Part shown: positions 42,581 through 51,424 of the stretch, piece after piece
Layout of the letters: each line of letters begins with the position of its first letter
Numbering within the stretch: the first letter of the stretch is position 1
Assembly: GCF_000620645.1 (NCBI RefSeq)
Contig: NZ_KK211161.1
Location: 306,384 to 370,383, forward strand
Length of the DNA stretch: 64,000 nt
Direction: 5' to 3'
From: Nocardioides sp. URHA0032
GTDB taxonomy: Bacteria; Actinomycetota; Actinomycetes; Propionibacteriales; Nocardioidaceae
Made by a program: the position numbers and the translations under genes
The notes under the pieces: model-generated
What the model was told of the DNA's origin: nothing
What the model saw: the letters and a program-made list of their open reading frames with translations, nothing else
The model's database searches: none

Positions 42581-44139
42581 GACTGGCCCGCGTGCTGCCT
42601 GCTGCCACCCGCTCCCTGCTCGATGCCGTCACCGCGATCTCGTCCGACCTCGACCTGCGGGCGGTGCTGACCCGGATCGTCGAGGCCGCGACCGAGCTCA
42701 CCGACGCGCAGTACGGCGCGCTCGGCGTGATCGGCAACGACGCGTTCCTGGTCGAGTTCGTGACGACCGGTCTCGACGACGACACGCGGGCGCAGATCGG
42801 CGACCTGCCGCACGGCCGCGGCATCCTCGGCCTGCTGATCCACCATCCGGAGCCGATCCGTCTCGATGACCTGACCCAGCACCCGCAGTCGGCGGGGTTC
42901 CCGCCGAACCACCCGCCGATGGGCACGTTCCTCGGCGTACCGGTGCGGATCCGGGGCACGGTGTTCGGCAACCTCTACCTCACCGAGAAGGTGGGCGGTG
43001 CGTCCTTCACCCAGGAGGACCAGGAGCTCGTCGAGGCCCTCGCGAGCGCCGCCGGCTTCGTGATCGACAACGCGCGCGCCTACGGCCTGAGCGAGCGCCG
43101 GCGCCAGTGGCTGGAGGCGTCGGCGACCCTCTCGGAGGCGCTGCAGCCGCCGATCCAGCTGGGTCCGGGCCTCGCCGAGGTCGCCCGGGTCGCGCGGTGG
43201 GCGACCGGCGCGGCCGCGACCGCCGTCCTGCACCTCGAGGAGGGCAACCCGGTCCGCACCGTCGACGCCCTCGACACCGCGGCCGCCGAGCTGGCCCTGT
43301 CCGGCCTCGAGGACCAGCCCTGGCCGCGGCTGGACTCCGAGCCCCTGGACACCCGGCTCGGCGAGTTCGCCGCGACCCTGGTGCCGCTGCGCACCCACCT
43401 GGTGAGCGCCGGGCTGCTGGTGATCCTGGTCGACCCCGAGACGACCCCGCTGCCGTACGACGAGCGCGTGCTGCTCGCGTCCTTCGCCGACCAGGCGGGC
43501 CTGGCGCTGGACCGGGCGCAGGCGATCGAGGACCGTGCCGAGCTCGCGGTCACCTCCGACCGCGAGCGGATCGCGCGCGACCTGCACGACGTGGTGATCC
43601 AGCGGCTGTTCGCCACCGGGCTGCAGCTCCAGGGCGCCGGCGCCATGTCACGCGTCCCCGAGGTCGCCGACCGGATCGACAAGGCGGTCGAGGCGCTGGA
43701 CGTGACGATCCGCGACATCCGCAGCACGATCTTCGAGCTCCAGCACGTCGGCCGCGGACCGTCCCTGCGAGCCGACCTGCGCAAGCTGGCGACCGAGTAC
43801 GCGCCGCTGCTGAAGTTCGACCCCGTCGTGCACACCGTCGGGCCGGTGGACACCGCCGTACCGGCCGAGGTGCGGGAGCAGGTGCTGCCGGTGCTCCGCG
43901 AGGCGCTCTCGAACCTGGCCCGCCACGCCGCCGCCGACCACGGCGAGATCACCCTCGAGACCGACAACCGGGAGGTGCGGCTGACCGTGCTCGACGACGG
44001 CGTCGGGATCGCCGCCGACGTCGCCGAGAGCGGGCTGCGCAACGCCCGCCGCCGCGCCCGGGCCCTCGGCGGCTCGCTCGAGCTGACCCCTCGGCACCCG
44101 CGCGGCACGTCGTTCGTCTGGCGGGTGCCGTTGCGCTGA
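42577..44139 (+). CDS. GAF-domain sensor histidine kinase, DosS/DevS-like
   Basis: 520 residues. First GAF domain about 20-165 (LDLRAVLTRIVEAATELTDA; NHPPMGTFLGVPVRIRGTVF; NLYLTEK). The histidine near residue 112 in the PNHPPM motif is where DosS-type proteins carry the heme ligand. A second, weaker GAF-like domain lies about 180-320. HisKA_3 has H337 in RERIARDLHDVVIQRLFATG, followed by a HATPase domain (LREALSNLARHA, DDGVGIA). Expected to sense O2/NO or redox and phosphorylate the regulator encoded convergently. The GTG start overlaps the PPOX stop. Confidence 0.9.
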   Translation: MRLARVLPAATRSLLDAVTAISSDLDLRAVLTRIVEAATELTDAQYGALGVIGNDAFLVEFVTTGLDDDTRAQIGDLPHGRGILGLLIHHPEPIRLDDLTQHPQSAGFPPNHPPMGTFLGVPVRIRGTVFGNLYLTEKVGGASFTQEDQELVEALASAAGFVIDNARAYGLSERRRQWLEASATLSEALQPPIQLGPGLAEVARVARWATGAAATAVLHLEEGNPVRTVDALDTAAAELALSGLEDQPWPRLDSEPLDTRLGEFAATLVPLRTHLVSAGLLVILVDPETTPLPYDERVLLASFADQAGLALDRAQAIEDRAELAVTSDRERIARDLHDVVIQRLFATGLQLQGAGAMSRVPEVADRIDKAVEALDVTIRDIRSTIFELQHVGRGPSLRADLRKLATEYAPLLKFDPVVHTVGPVDTAVPAEVREQVLPVLREALSNLARHAAADHGEITLETDNREVRLTVLDDGVGIAADVAESGLRNARRRARALGGSLELTPRHPRGTSFVWRVPLR

Positions 44140-44157
44140 GGTGCCGCTCGAGCCAGC

Positions 44158-44198
44158 CGACCGACCGACCATCCAGCCAGCCAGCCGGCCAGCCGGCC
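44158..44198. repeat. short low-complexity CCGA/CCAG/CCGG repeats
   Basis: A run of 4-base units (CCGA, CCAG, CCGG) fills the gap between the convergent kinase and regulator genes. No clear hairpin terminator beyond the self-complementary GCCGGCC parts. Confidence 0.55.
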
Positions 44199-44828
44199 TC
44201 AGCGCAGCAGCTTGCTCGCCAGCACCGCGGCCTGGGTACGCCGCTCGAGGCCGAGCTTGGCGAGGATGCTGGAGACGTAGTTCTTGACGGTCTTCTCGGC
44301 GAGGAACATCTGCTCGCCGATCTGCCGGTTCGTCATCCCCTCCGCGATGTAGCCGAGCAGCTTGAGCTCCTGCTCGGTGAGCTGCGCGAGCTCCGGTGCG
44401 GTGGTGGGTGGGTTGCGCACCCGTTCGAGCACCTTGGCCATCAGGCTCGGGTCGATGAGCGAGTTGCCCGCCGCCACCTGGCGGATCGCGTCGACCAGGT
44501 CGTTGCCGCGGATCTCCTTGAGCACGTAGCCCGCGGCGCCGGCCATGATCGCGGCGAACAACGCCTCGTCGTCGTCGTACGACGTCAGGATAAGCGCGCC
44601 GATCGACGGGTCGACGGCGCGGACGGCGCGACAGACCTCGATCCCGGAGCCGTCCGGGAGGCGGGCGTCGAGGACGGCGACGTCGGGCCGCAGGGCGGGG
44701 ATGCGGCTGGTGGCCTCGGTGGCGGTCCCGGACTCGCCGACCACCTCGATGTCGCCAGCGCTCTCGAGCAGGGCGCGCAGGCCCTGACGGACGACTTCGT
44801 GGTCGTCGAGGAGGTACACGCGGATCAT
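44199..44828 (-). CDS. NarL/FixJ-family response regulator, DosR/DevR-like
   Basis: 209 residues. Receiver with D8/D9 and phospho-acceptor D54 (AVLDARLPDGSG), ILTSYDDDEA and conserved lysine in YVLKEI. The C-terminal LuxR helix-turn-helix reads MTNRQIGEQMFLAEKTVKNY, followed by SSILAKLGLERRTQAAV, very close to DevR of mycobacteria. It is encoded tail-to-tail with the DosS-like kinase. ATG lies 6 bases after TAGGAA. Confidence 0.92.
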   Translation of the reverse strand: MIRVYLLDDHEVVRQGLRALLESAGDIEVVGESGTATEATSRIPALRPDVAVLDARLPDGSGIEVCRAVRAVDPSIGALILTSYDDDEALFAAIMAGAAGYVLKEIRGNDLVDAIRQVAAGNSLIDPSLMAKVLERVRNPPTTAPELAQLTEQELKLLGYIAEGMTNRQIGEQMFLAEKTVKNYVSSILAKLGLERRTQAAVLASKLLR

Positions 44829-44834
44829 GGGCCA

Positions 44835-44840
44835 TTCCTA
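44835..44840 (-). promoter_or_regulatory. -10 hexamer of leaderless promoter
   Basis: TAGGAA on the minus strand, 6 bases before the ATG at 44828. Confidence 0.4.
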
Positions 44841-44895
44841 TCAACGAACGGTGCCCTCCGGCAGGGACTGGGTGCCTCCGGTGCGGAATCCGGCC

Positions 44896-44901
44896 TAGAG
44901 T
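44896..44901 (+). promoter_or_regulatory. -10 hexamer of leaderless promoter
   Basis: TAGAGT, 6 bases before the ATG at 44908. Confidence 0.5.
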
Positions 44902-44907
44902 GCCGCC

Positions 44908-45078
44908 ATGGTCCCGCTCGCCGCCCTCGAGTCGAACTTCCTGGTGCCCAACGGCACCTTCGTCGTCGTGGCCCTCGTCGTGCTCGGTCTGGTCGCCCTG
45001 CTGGTCGTGGTCGGCGTCCTCGTCATCGTCCGGTCGAACGCGCGGGCGCGCCGCACGGACCTCCAGCACCGGAACTGA
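44908..45078 (+). CDS. very small single-pass membrane protein
   Basis: 56 residues: short N terminus (MVPLAALESNFLVPNGTF), one long hydrophobic helix (VVVALVVLGLVALLVVVGVL), then a basic tail (RSNARARRTDLQHRN). A leaderless-type promoter precedes it and a second gene starts 5 bases after its stop. Function unknown; position suggests it belongs with the SHOCT protein. Confidence 0.6.
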   Translation: MVPLAALESNFLVPNGTFVVVALVVLGLVALLVVVGVLVIVRSNARARRTDLQHRN

Positions 45079-45083
45079 CCGCC

Positions 45084-45545
45084 GTGGCACACCTCCTGGC
45101 CGGGCCGGACAACCCACCCGACTGGTGCTTCCAGGCGAACGCCGACGGCCAGCTGCCGACCTGCACGTGGGACGGCGACAGCTGGCACCGCAGCTACGAC
45201 GACGGCTCGATGGGGAGCGGGAACGGCATGGGCGGGTTCGCGGTGGTCTTCGTCCTCGCCCTGCTCGTCGGCGTCGGCGTGACGGTCTGGAAGGTGTCGA
45301 CCGCGCGCCGGATGGCCCGCAGCTCGGGCATGGACGAGGGGGACGCGACCGAGATGACGCTGCTCAGCGACGACGGGTTCGAGGCGACGTACCTGGCGTC
45401 GAACCTGCGCCCCCAGGTCCCCGCCCCGCAGCCGAGCGCGAGTACGGCGGACCGGTTGCGCAACCTCCAGTCGCTGCTCGACCAGGGGCTGATCACCCAG
45501 GAGGAGTACGACACGCGCCGCCGGGCCGTGATCGACGGCCTGTAG
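45084..45545 (+). CDS. membrane protein with C-terminal SHOCT motif
   Basis: 153 residues. N-terminal Trp/Cys-containing polar segment (PDWCFQANADGQLPTCTWDG), one membrane helix (about 50-70), a linker, and a C-terminal SHOCT domain (DRLRNLQSLLDQGLITQEEY). SHOCT motifs are short oligomerisation or targeting units. GTG start 5 bases after the preceding small gene. Convergent with cydDC, 4 bases apart. Confidence 0.78.
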   Translation: MAHLLAGPDNPPDWCFQANADGQLPTCTWDGDSWHRSYDDGSMGSGNGMGGFAVVFVLALLVGVGVTVWKVSTARRMARSSGMDEGDATEMTLLSDDGFEATYLASNLRPQVPAPQPSASTADRLRNLQSLLDQGLITQEEYDTRRRAVIDGL

Positions 45546-45549
45546 CGGC

Positions 45550-48500
45550 CTACAGCGCCAGGACCCGGTCCACGCGGTCCAGGCCCGCCTCGGCGTGGGT
45601 GATCCAGACGACCGTGCGCCCGTCTGCGCCGTCCAGCACCTCGGCGGCGAGCTCCTCGGCGGTGGCGCCGTCCAGGTGCGCCGCCGGCTCGTCGAGCACC
45701 AGCACCGGCTGGTCCGCCAGGAGGGACCGCGCGATCGCGATCCGCGCGCGCTCGCCACCGGACACCTGCGCGTGCCCGTCGCCGAGCCAGCTGTCCAGGC
45801 CGTCGGGCAGCGAGTCCAGCCACCCGCCGAGCCGCGCCTGGCGCAGGGCCGCGTCCACGTCTCCGTCGGAGGCGCCGGGCCGGGCGAGCCGGACGTTCTC
45901 GGCGAGCGTGGTCGCGAAGACGTGCGGGTCGTCGTCGACCAGACCCACGGTGCGGCGTACGTCGTCGAGCGCCAGGTCGGGGAGTGCGTGGCCGCCGAGC
46001 CGGATCACGCCCCGGGCCGGGTCCACGAAGCGCAGCAGGAGGGACGCGAGCGTGCTCTTGCCGGACCCCGTGGGCCCGACGACCGCGACCCGGTCGCCCG
46101 GGGCGAGCGTCAGGTCGAGGCCGCGGAGCACGACCCGGTCGCCCCAGGCCGCGTCGACGTGGTCGACGGTGATCGCGTCCCCGTCGGCCAGCATCGGGGC
46201 GGCGGGCGTGGACACCACCGGCGTCCGCGCCGCCAGCTCGTCGAGCCGGTCCTCGGCGGCACGGGTCCGCGCGGCGACCGCGCCGGCGTCGGCGAGCGAG
46301 CTCGCGACCTCACCGAGCGCGAGCGGCAGCAGCACCAGCAGAGCGAGCACCGGCCCGGAGACCTGGCCGGCGAGCAGCATCGCAGCGACCGCGACACCGA
46401 TCCCGGAGCACAGGAGCACCACCGCCCGGCCGGTCGCCAGCCAGGTCGCCGAGGCGGTGGTACGCCGGCCGAGCTCGGCGCCCACGGCCGCGACCGCACC
46501 GACCGCGCGCTCCTCGGCCTGCCACATCGCCAGCTCGCCGGCGGTCTGGGTCGCCTCGACGACCGCGTCAGACAGCCGGGCCCGGGCGTCGACCGCACCG
46601 CGCTCGGCACGGGCGGCGCCGGTCCGCGAGAGGAGGTAGCCGGCGCCGCCGGCGAGGCAGACGCCGGCGACCACGAGGGCCGCCGGCGGCTCGACCAGTG
46701 CGGCGACGAGCACCGCGAGGCCGCCGGTGATCGCGAACCCGTGCACGGGCATCCGCACCCGCAGCTGCCGGTCGAGCACGCTGTCGACGTCGTCGACGAT
46801 CGCCGCGAGCACGTCGCCACGCCGCCGGCCCAGCGCCCCGGGCGTGAGCGGCACCACGGCGTCGTACACCTCGACCCTCCGGTCGGCGAGCAGGCGGAGG
46901 ACGACGTCGTGGGAGCGGAGGCGCTCGACGTACCGCAGCACCGGGCGGGCGATGCCGAAGGTCCGCACCGCCACGATCGCGACGAGGAGCGTGAGGATCG
47001 CGGGCCGGTACGACGCCTGCACGATCAGCCAGCCGGCGGTGGCCGTGAGCGCGACGCCCGAGGCCGAGGCGAGGCCGCCGAGGATCGTCGGCAGCGCGAG
47101 GCCTCGTCGCCGCTCGTCGGCCGGCTCCGCGGGCGGGGCCGGGCGGGCCGCCACGGACACCGGCCGGACCGGGACGGCCGGCACCGGCGCGCTCAGCTCG
47201 ACCACCCGGTCGGCGACGGCGGCCAGCGCGGGCCGGTGGGCGACCACGACGACGCCGCTCGTGCCCCCGAGCTCCCGCACCGTCTCGGCGATCACCCGCT
47301 CGGTCGCCGCGTCGAGGTGCGCGGTCGGCTCGTCGAGCAGCACGTACGGCCTGCCGGCCAGCACCACCCGCGCCAGGGCGAGCCGGGCGCGCTCCCCCGC
47401 GGACAGGGTGCCGCCGTCCTCGCCGAGCACGGTGTCGAGGTCGACGCCGAGCGCCACCTTCGCCAGGGCCGCCCGCAGCCGATCGTCGCTCGCGTCCGGG
47501 ACGGCCAGCCGCAGGTTGTCGGCCACCGTGCCCGACACGAACACCGGCCGCTGCGGCAGCCACGCGATCCGGTCCCGGGCCGGACCTCGGACCGTGCCGC
47601 CGGTCGGCTCGAGCAGGCCGGCGAGCACGGCGAGCAACGTGGACTTGCCGCTGCCCGACGGCCCGGTGATGGCGAGCACGCCGCGGTCCGGGACGTCGAG
47701 GGAGACGTCCTCGAGGGCGGGTACGGCGCGGCCGGGGCGCAGCACCGTCACGTGCTCGACGCGCAGCGCGCCGGGGCGGCGTACCGGACCCGCGCCGGCG
47801 GCGTCGACGAGGTCGCTCGCGGCCTCGAACGTCGCCACCCCTTCGGCGGCGGCGTGGAACTCGGCGCCCACCCGGCGCAGCGGCCAGTACGCCTCCGGTG
47901 CGAGGAGCAGCACGACCAGCGCGGTCCGGAGGTCGAGGCTGCCCCCCGCGAGCCGGATGCCGACCGTCACCGCGACCAGCGCGACCGACAGCGTCGCCAC
48001 CAGCTCGAGGACCGCCGAGGAGGCGAATGCGATGCGCAGGGTCTCGACGGTGCGGCGGCGGTACCGCTCGGTGATCGCCCGGATCGTCGCCGACTGCGCC
48101 TCGGCCCGCCGGAACGCGGCCAGCGTCGGCAGTCCCCGCATCACGTCGAGGAAGTGGCCCGACAGCGAGGCCAGCGCCCGCCACTGGGAGCGCGCGCGGT
48201 CCTGGGTCGCGAGGCCGACCAGGATGCCGAAGACCGGGATCAGCGGCAGCGTGCAGAGCACGACCAGCGCGCTGATCGGGTCCTGGGTGGCGATCGCGAC
48301 GAGGGTGACGAGCGGCAGCACGGCCGCCAGCACCAGCGCGGGGACGTAGCGGGTGAGGTACGGCTCGGCGGCCGAGGCGCCACGGGTCGCGAGCCCGGCG
48401 AGCTCACCGGTCGACCGGCCAGCGCCGCCGTCGCGGAGGATCGCGCCGACCACCCGGCAGCGGAGGTCGGCGCCGACCAGCGACGCCGCCCGGGCGGCGC

Positions 48501-48729
48501 TGGTGTCCGACGCCCACCCGGTGGCGGCCCGGACCGCGAAGACCGCGACCACGACCGCGGCCCAGGTGCCGACCGCGTCGTCGTGCAGCGCGGCCAGGAT
48601 CAGCTCGGTGACCGCCCACGCCTGGCCGACCAGGAGCAGGCTGCCGAGCGCGCCGGCGCCGAGCACCACCGCGAGCGGACGGTGGGCCGGGGCGAGGTGG
48701 CGGCGTACCCGGGGGTCCGTCGGCCTCAT
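45550..48729 (-). CDS. cydDC: fused CydD-CydC thiol ABC exporter
   Basis: 1059 residues, two half-transporters in one chain. First half (about 1-540): six-helix membrane domain, Walker A GPSGSGKS, signature LSAGERARLALAR, Walker B VLLDEPTAHLD. Second half: another membrane domain, GPTGSGKS, VSGGERARIAIAR, VLVLDEPAAHLD. CydDC exports cysteine/glutathione-type thiols and heme-linked reductant needed to assemble cytochrome bd. ATG overlaps the cydB stop (ATGA). Usually two genes of about 550 residues each; the fused form is known in actinobacteria. Confidence 0.93.
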   Translation of the reverse strand: MRPTDPRVRRHLAPAHRPLAVVLGAGALGSLLLVGQAWAVTELILAALHDDAVGTWAAVVVAVFAVRAATGWASDTSAARAASLVGADLRCRVVGAILRDGGAGRSTGELAGLATRGASAAEPYLTRYVPALVLAAVLPLVTLVAIATQDPISALVVLCTLPLIPVFGILVGLATQDRARSQWRALASLSGHFLDVMRGLPTLAAFRRAEAQSATIRAITERYRRRTVETLRIAFASSAVLELVATLSVALVAVTVGIRLAGGSLDLRTALVVLLLAPEAYWPLRRVGAEFHAAAEGVATFEAASDLVDAAGAGPVRRPGALRVEHVTVLRPGRAVPALEDVSLDVPDRGVLAITGPSGSGKSTLLAVLAGLLEPTGGTVRGPARDRIAWLPQRPVFVSGTVADNLRLAVPDASDDRLRAALAKVALGVDLDTVLGEDGGTLSAGERARLALARVVLAGRPYVLLDEPTAHLDAATERVIAETVRELGGTSGVVVVAHRPALAAVADRVVELSAPVPAVPVRPVSVAARPAPPAEPADERRRGLALPTILGGLASASGVALTATAGWLIVQASYRPAILTLLVAIVAVRTFGIARPVLRYVERLRSHDVVLRLLADRRVEVYDAVVPLTPGALGRRRGDVLAAIVDDVDSVLDRQLRVRMPVHGFAITGGLAVLVAALVEPPAALVVAGVCLAGGAGYLLSRTGAARAERGAVDARARLSDAVVEATQTAGELAMWQAEERAVGAVAAVGAELGRRTTASATWLATGRAVVLLCSGIGVAVAAMLLAGQVSGPVLALLVLLPLALGEVASSLADAGAVAARTRAAEDRLDELAARTPVVSTPAAPMLADGDAITVDHVDAAWGDRVVLRGLDLTLAPGDRVAVVGPTGSGKSTLASLLLRFVDPARGVIRLGGHALPDLALDDVRRTVGLVDDDPHVFATTLAENVRLARPGASDGDVDAALRQARLGGWLDSLPDGLDSWLGDGHAQVSGGERARIAIARSLLADQPVLVLDEPAAHLDGATAEELAAEVLDGADGRTVVWITHAEAGLDRVDRVLAL

Positions 48730-49742
48730 GCGACCGCCTCGAGCTCCTCGTCGGGGATGTGGTGGGTGGAGATCCGGCGGCGGAAGACCCAGTAGGTCCA
48801 GGCCTGGTAGGCCAGCACGATCGGCGTGAAGATCGCAGCCACGATCGTCATCACCGTCAGCGTGTAGTCGGTCGCGGAGGCGTTGGTCGTGGTGAGCGAG
48901 TACGCCGCGTCCGTGCTCGACGGCATCACGTCCGGGAACAGCGCGACGAACAGGCCGGCGACGGCCAGCGCGATGGTCGCGAAGGTGCCGATGAACGCCC
49001 AGCCCTCGCGTCCGGTCCGGGCCATCAGCACCCCGCCCACGAGCGCGAGCGCGGCCACCACGAAGAGGATCGCGGAGCCGGCGTTCCCGGTCAGGGACTG
49101 CGCCCAGACGAGGAAGACCACGGCGGCGACGGCCGCGAGGAGGCCGAGCTGGACGGCCGCGGCCCGGGCCCGGTGCCGGATCTCGCCGTCGGTCTTCAGC
49201 GCCAGGAACATCGCCCCGTGGGTGAGGAACAGCAGCAGGGTGACGAGCCCGCCCAGCAGGCCGAACGGGTTGAGCAGCGTGAAGATCGTGCCGGTGAAGT
49301 CCTTGGTCTCGTCGATCGGCACGCCGCGGACCAGGTTCGCGAACGCGACGCCCCACAGCACGGCGGGGACGTACGAGCCGACGATGATCGCCCGGTCCCA
49401 CCAGGAGTGCCAGGCGGCCTCCGGGCGCTGGTGGCGGTACTCGAACGCGAGGCCGCGCACGATCAGCGCCAGCAGGATCAGCAGCAGCGGCAGGTAGAAC
49501 CCGCTGAACAGCGTCGCGTACCACTCCGGGAACGCCGCGAACGTGGCGCCGCCGGCGGTGATGACCCAGACCTCGTTGCCGTCCCAGACCGGCCCGATGG
49601 TGTTGATCATGATCCGGCGCTCGCGGTCGTCGCGCGCCAGCCAGGGCAGCAGCATGCCGACCCCGAAGTCGAAGCCCTCGAGGCAGAAGTAGCCCATCCA
49701 GAGGACGGCGATCAGGATGAACCAGACGGTGGTGAGCTCCAT
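48726..49742 (-). CDS. cydB: cytochrome bd ubiquinol/menaquinol oxidase subunit II
   Basis: 338 residues, eight or nine membrane helices. Family signatures: VWFILIAVLWMGYFCLEGFD at the N terminus and GPVWDGNEVWVITAGGATFA. It forms the bd oxidase with CydA and reduces O2 to water with high affinity. 15-base gap after cydA, 4-base overlap with cydDC. Confidence 0.95.
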   Translation of the reverse strand: MELTTVWFILIAVLWMGYFCLEGFDFGVGMLLPWLARDDRERRIMINTIGPVWDGNEVWVITAGGATFAAFPEWYATLFSGFYLPLLLILLALIVRGLAFEYRHQRPEAAWHSWWDRAIIVGSYVPAVLWGVAFANLVRGVPIDETKDFTGTIFTLLNPFGLLGGLVTLLLFLTHGAMFLALKTDGEIRHRARAAAVQLGLLAAVAAVVFLVWAQSLTGNAGSAILFVVAALALVGGVLMARTGREGWAFIGTFATIALAVAGLFVALFPDVMPSSTDAAYSLTTTNASATDYTLTVMTIVAAIFTPIVLAYQAWTYWVFRRRISTHHIPDEELEAVA

Positions 49743-49757
49743 GTCTCCGCTCCTCTC

Positions 49758-51215
49758 TCAGTAGGCGAACGCCAGCGGGCGGTCTTGGTCGTCGTCGCTG
49801 CCGCGCAGCGTCGGGTCCGGTGGCTCCTCGAAGGGGTCGGCCCCCTTCTTCACGAACCGCACGATCAGGCCGACCTCGATCACCGCGAGGACGGCGTACA
49901 GCAGCGTCAGGCTGAGCACGGAGATCCACGCCTCCGTCGTGCTGACCCCGGGCGAGACCCCGTGTGCGGTGGTCATCAGGCCGAACACCACCCACGGCTG
50001 GCGGCCCATCTCGGTGAAGATCCAGCCGAAGGAGTTCGCGAAGATGACGAGGAGCGGCGTCGCCACCGCCATCCGCGCGAACCACCGCGACGTGGGCGCC
50101 CGGCCCCGGCGGGTCAGGAACAGGATCAGCGCGGAGAACAGGGCGGCCAGCATGCCCAGCCCGATCATGTAGCGGAACGTCCAGTAGGTGACCGGGATGA
50201 TCGGCGAGTACTTGCCGGACGGGTCGTAGTACGTCGAGCCCGGGTCCTGGCCGTACTTCTCCTGGTACTCCGCGCGCAGGTCGTTGATGCCCTGCACCTG
50301 GCCGTCGAAGCTGCCGGTCGCGAGGAAGGACAGCAGGCACGGGACCGTGATGGAGAACTTCTCCGAGCTGCCGTCCGGCGTACCGATGGTGAAGATCGAG
50401 AACGGCGCGCACGAGTCCTGCGTGTCGTACAACGCCTCGGCCGCCGCCATCTTCATCGGCTGGACCTCGGTCATGATCTTGCCCTGGTAGTCACCCGAGA
50501 CCGAGACCACGACAGCGGCGAACAGCGTGACCCACGCGCCGAGGCGGATGCCCTTGCGGTAGAGCAGCCGGTCGTGCTGGTGCCGCTCGGAGACGTAGAG
50601 CCAGGCGCTGACGCCGAGCACGAACGCGCCCGCGGTCATGTACGCCGCGCTGATCACGTGCGGGAAGGTCGCGAGCTGGACCTTGTTGAACATCACGTCC
50701 CCGAAGTGGTGCAGCTCGGCGCGGCCGGTGTCGGGGTTGTACTCGTAGCCGACCGGGTGCTGCATCCAGGAGTTCGCGGCGAGGATGAACCAGGCGCTCG
50801 CGAGCGTGCCGAGGTGCACCAGCCACATGCAGCCGGCGTGCAGGCCGCGGGGCAGCTTGTCCCAGCCGAAGATCCACAGGCCGAGGAACGTCGACTCCAG
50901 GAAGAACGCCAGCAGCGCCTCGACCGCCAGCGGGGCGCCGAAGATGTCGCCGACGAAGCGGGAGTAGTCCGACCAGTTCATCCCGAACTGGAACTCCTGC
51001 ACGATGCCGGTCACCACGCCGATCGCGAAGTTGATCAGCATCAGCTTGCCGAAGAACTTCGTGAGCCGGAGCCAGTCGGGCTGCTTGGTCCGCAGCCAGA
51101 GGGTCTCCATCACCGCGACCAGGGCGGTCAGGCCGATCGTGATCGGCACGAACAGGAAGTGGTAGACGGTCGTGATGCCGAACTGCCACCGTGCGATGTC
51201 GAGGATGCTGTCCAA
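49758..51215 (-). CDS. cydA: cytochrome bd ubiquinol/menaquinol oxidase subunit I
   Basis: 485 residues. Heme b595 ligand H19 in GITTVYHFLFVP; FFGKLMLINFAIGVVTGIVQ and GWIFTEMGRQPW (quinol/heme b558 region) are diagnostic. The Q-loop is short to medium. It starts with TTG 51215, placed by CGGAG 6 bases upstream and by alignment with family N termini. A -10-like TAGCGT lies at 51254-51259 with one Rex-like and two DosR-like sites further upstream. Confidence 0.95.
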   Translation of the reverse strand: MDSILDIARWQFGITTVYHFLFVPITIGLTALVAVMETLWLRTKQPDWLRLTKFFGKLMLINFAIGVVTGIVQEFQFGMNWSDYSRFVGDIFGAPLAVEALLAFFLESTFLGLWIFGWDKLPRGLHAGCMWLVHLGTLASAWFILAANSWMQHPVGYEYNPDTGRAELHHFGDVMFNKVQLATFPHVISAAYMTAGAFVLGVSAWLYVSERHQHDRLLYRKGIRLGAWVTLFAAVVVSVSGDYQGKIMTEVQPMKMAAAEALYDTQDSCAPFSIFTIGTPDGSSEKFSITVPCLLSFLATGSFDGQVQGINDLRAEYQEKYGQDPGSTYYDPSGKYSPIIPVTYWTFRYMIGLGMLAALFSALILFLTRRGRAPTSRWFARMAVATPLLVIFANSFGWIFTEMGRQPWVVFGLMTTAHGVSPGVSTTEAWISVLSLTLLYAVLAVIEVGLIVRFVKKGADPFEEPPDPTLRGSDDDQDRPLAFAY

Positions 51216-51253
51216 CGTGGTCTCCGCTCCGGACGTCGTGTGACGACGAGGAA

Positions 51254-51259
51254 ACGCTA
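51254..51259 (-). promoter_or_regulatory. possible -10 of the cydABDC promoter
   Basis: TAGCGT on the minus strand; start of transcription would be near 51247, leaving a leader of about 32 bases before the TTG start. Confidence 0.4.
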
Positions 51260-51283
51260 GGGAGGACTGTGCCTCCGCGACCC

Positions 51284-51297
51284 GGGCCGGGGGTCCC
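51284..51297. promoter_or_regulatory. weak DosR-like box upstream of cydA
   Basis: GGGCCGGGGGTCCC keeps the GGG...GTCCC ends of the DosR consensus but the centre is all G. Supporting evidence only. Confidence 0.3.
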
Positions 51298-51301
51298 CCG
51301 G

Positions 51302-51321
51302 TTCGGGCCAAAGGTCCCGTC
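51302..51321. promoter_or_regulatory. DosR-like box upstream of cydA
   Basis: TTCGGGCCAAAGGTCCCGTC. It matches 15 of 20 positions of the mycobacterial DosR consensus, including TTCGGG and GGTCCC. Located about 55-75 bases upstream of the predicted start of transcription. Confidence 0.55.
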
Positions 51322-51328
51322 CCAGCGC

Positions 51329-51346
51329 TTGTGAAAACTTTCTCAA
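51329..51346. promoter_or_regulatory. Rex-type operator upstream of cydA
   Basis: TTGTGAAAACTTTCTCAA. It matches 13 of the 14 fixed positions of the Rex consensus TTGTGAANNNNTTCACAA. Rex is an NADH-sensing repressor, and cydABCD is a classic target in Streptomyces. Confidence 0.75.
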
Positions 51347-51424
51347 AGTCTCCATCGGGCAGAACAGAGTCGAATCGCGGGGTCTTCCCGACCCTCCGAA
51401 AAGGTGTCCCGGGTCTCACCAGCA

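Noticed and set aside
44842..44880. DosR box upstream of the DosR-like gene (GGGACTGGGTGCC)
   Set aside because: Only the GGGACT half fits; the second half is out of register with the consensus.
45595..51260. Very long open frames on the plus strand opposite cydDC, cydB and cydA
   Set aside because: They mirror the codon pattern of the real genes on the other strand, lack ribosome binding sites and have composition (Arg/Gly/Asp/His-rich) typical of antisense shadows in high-GC DNA.
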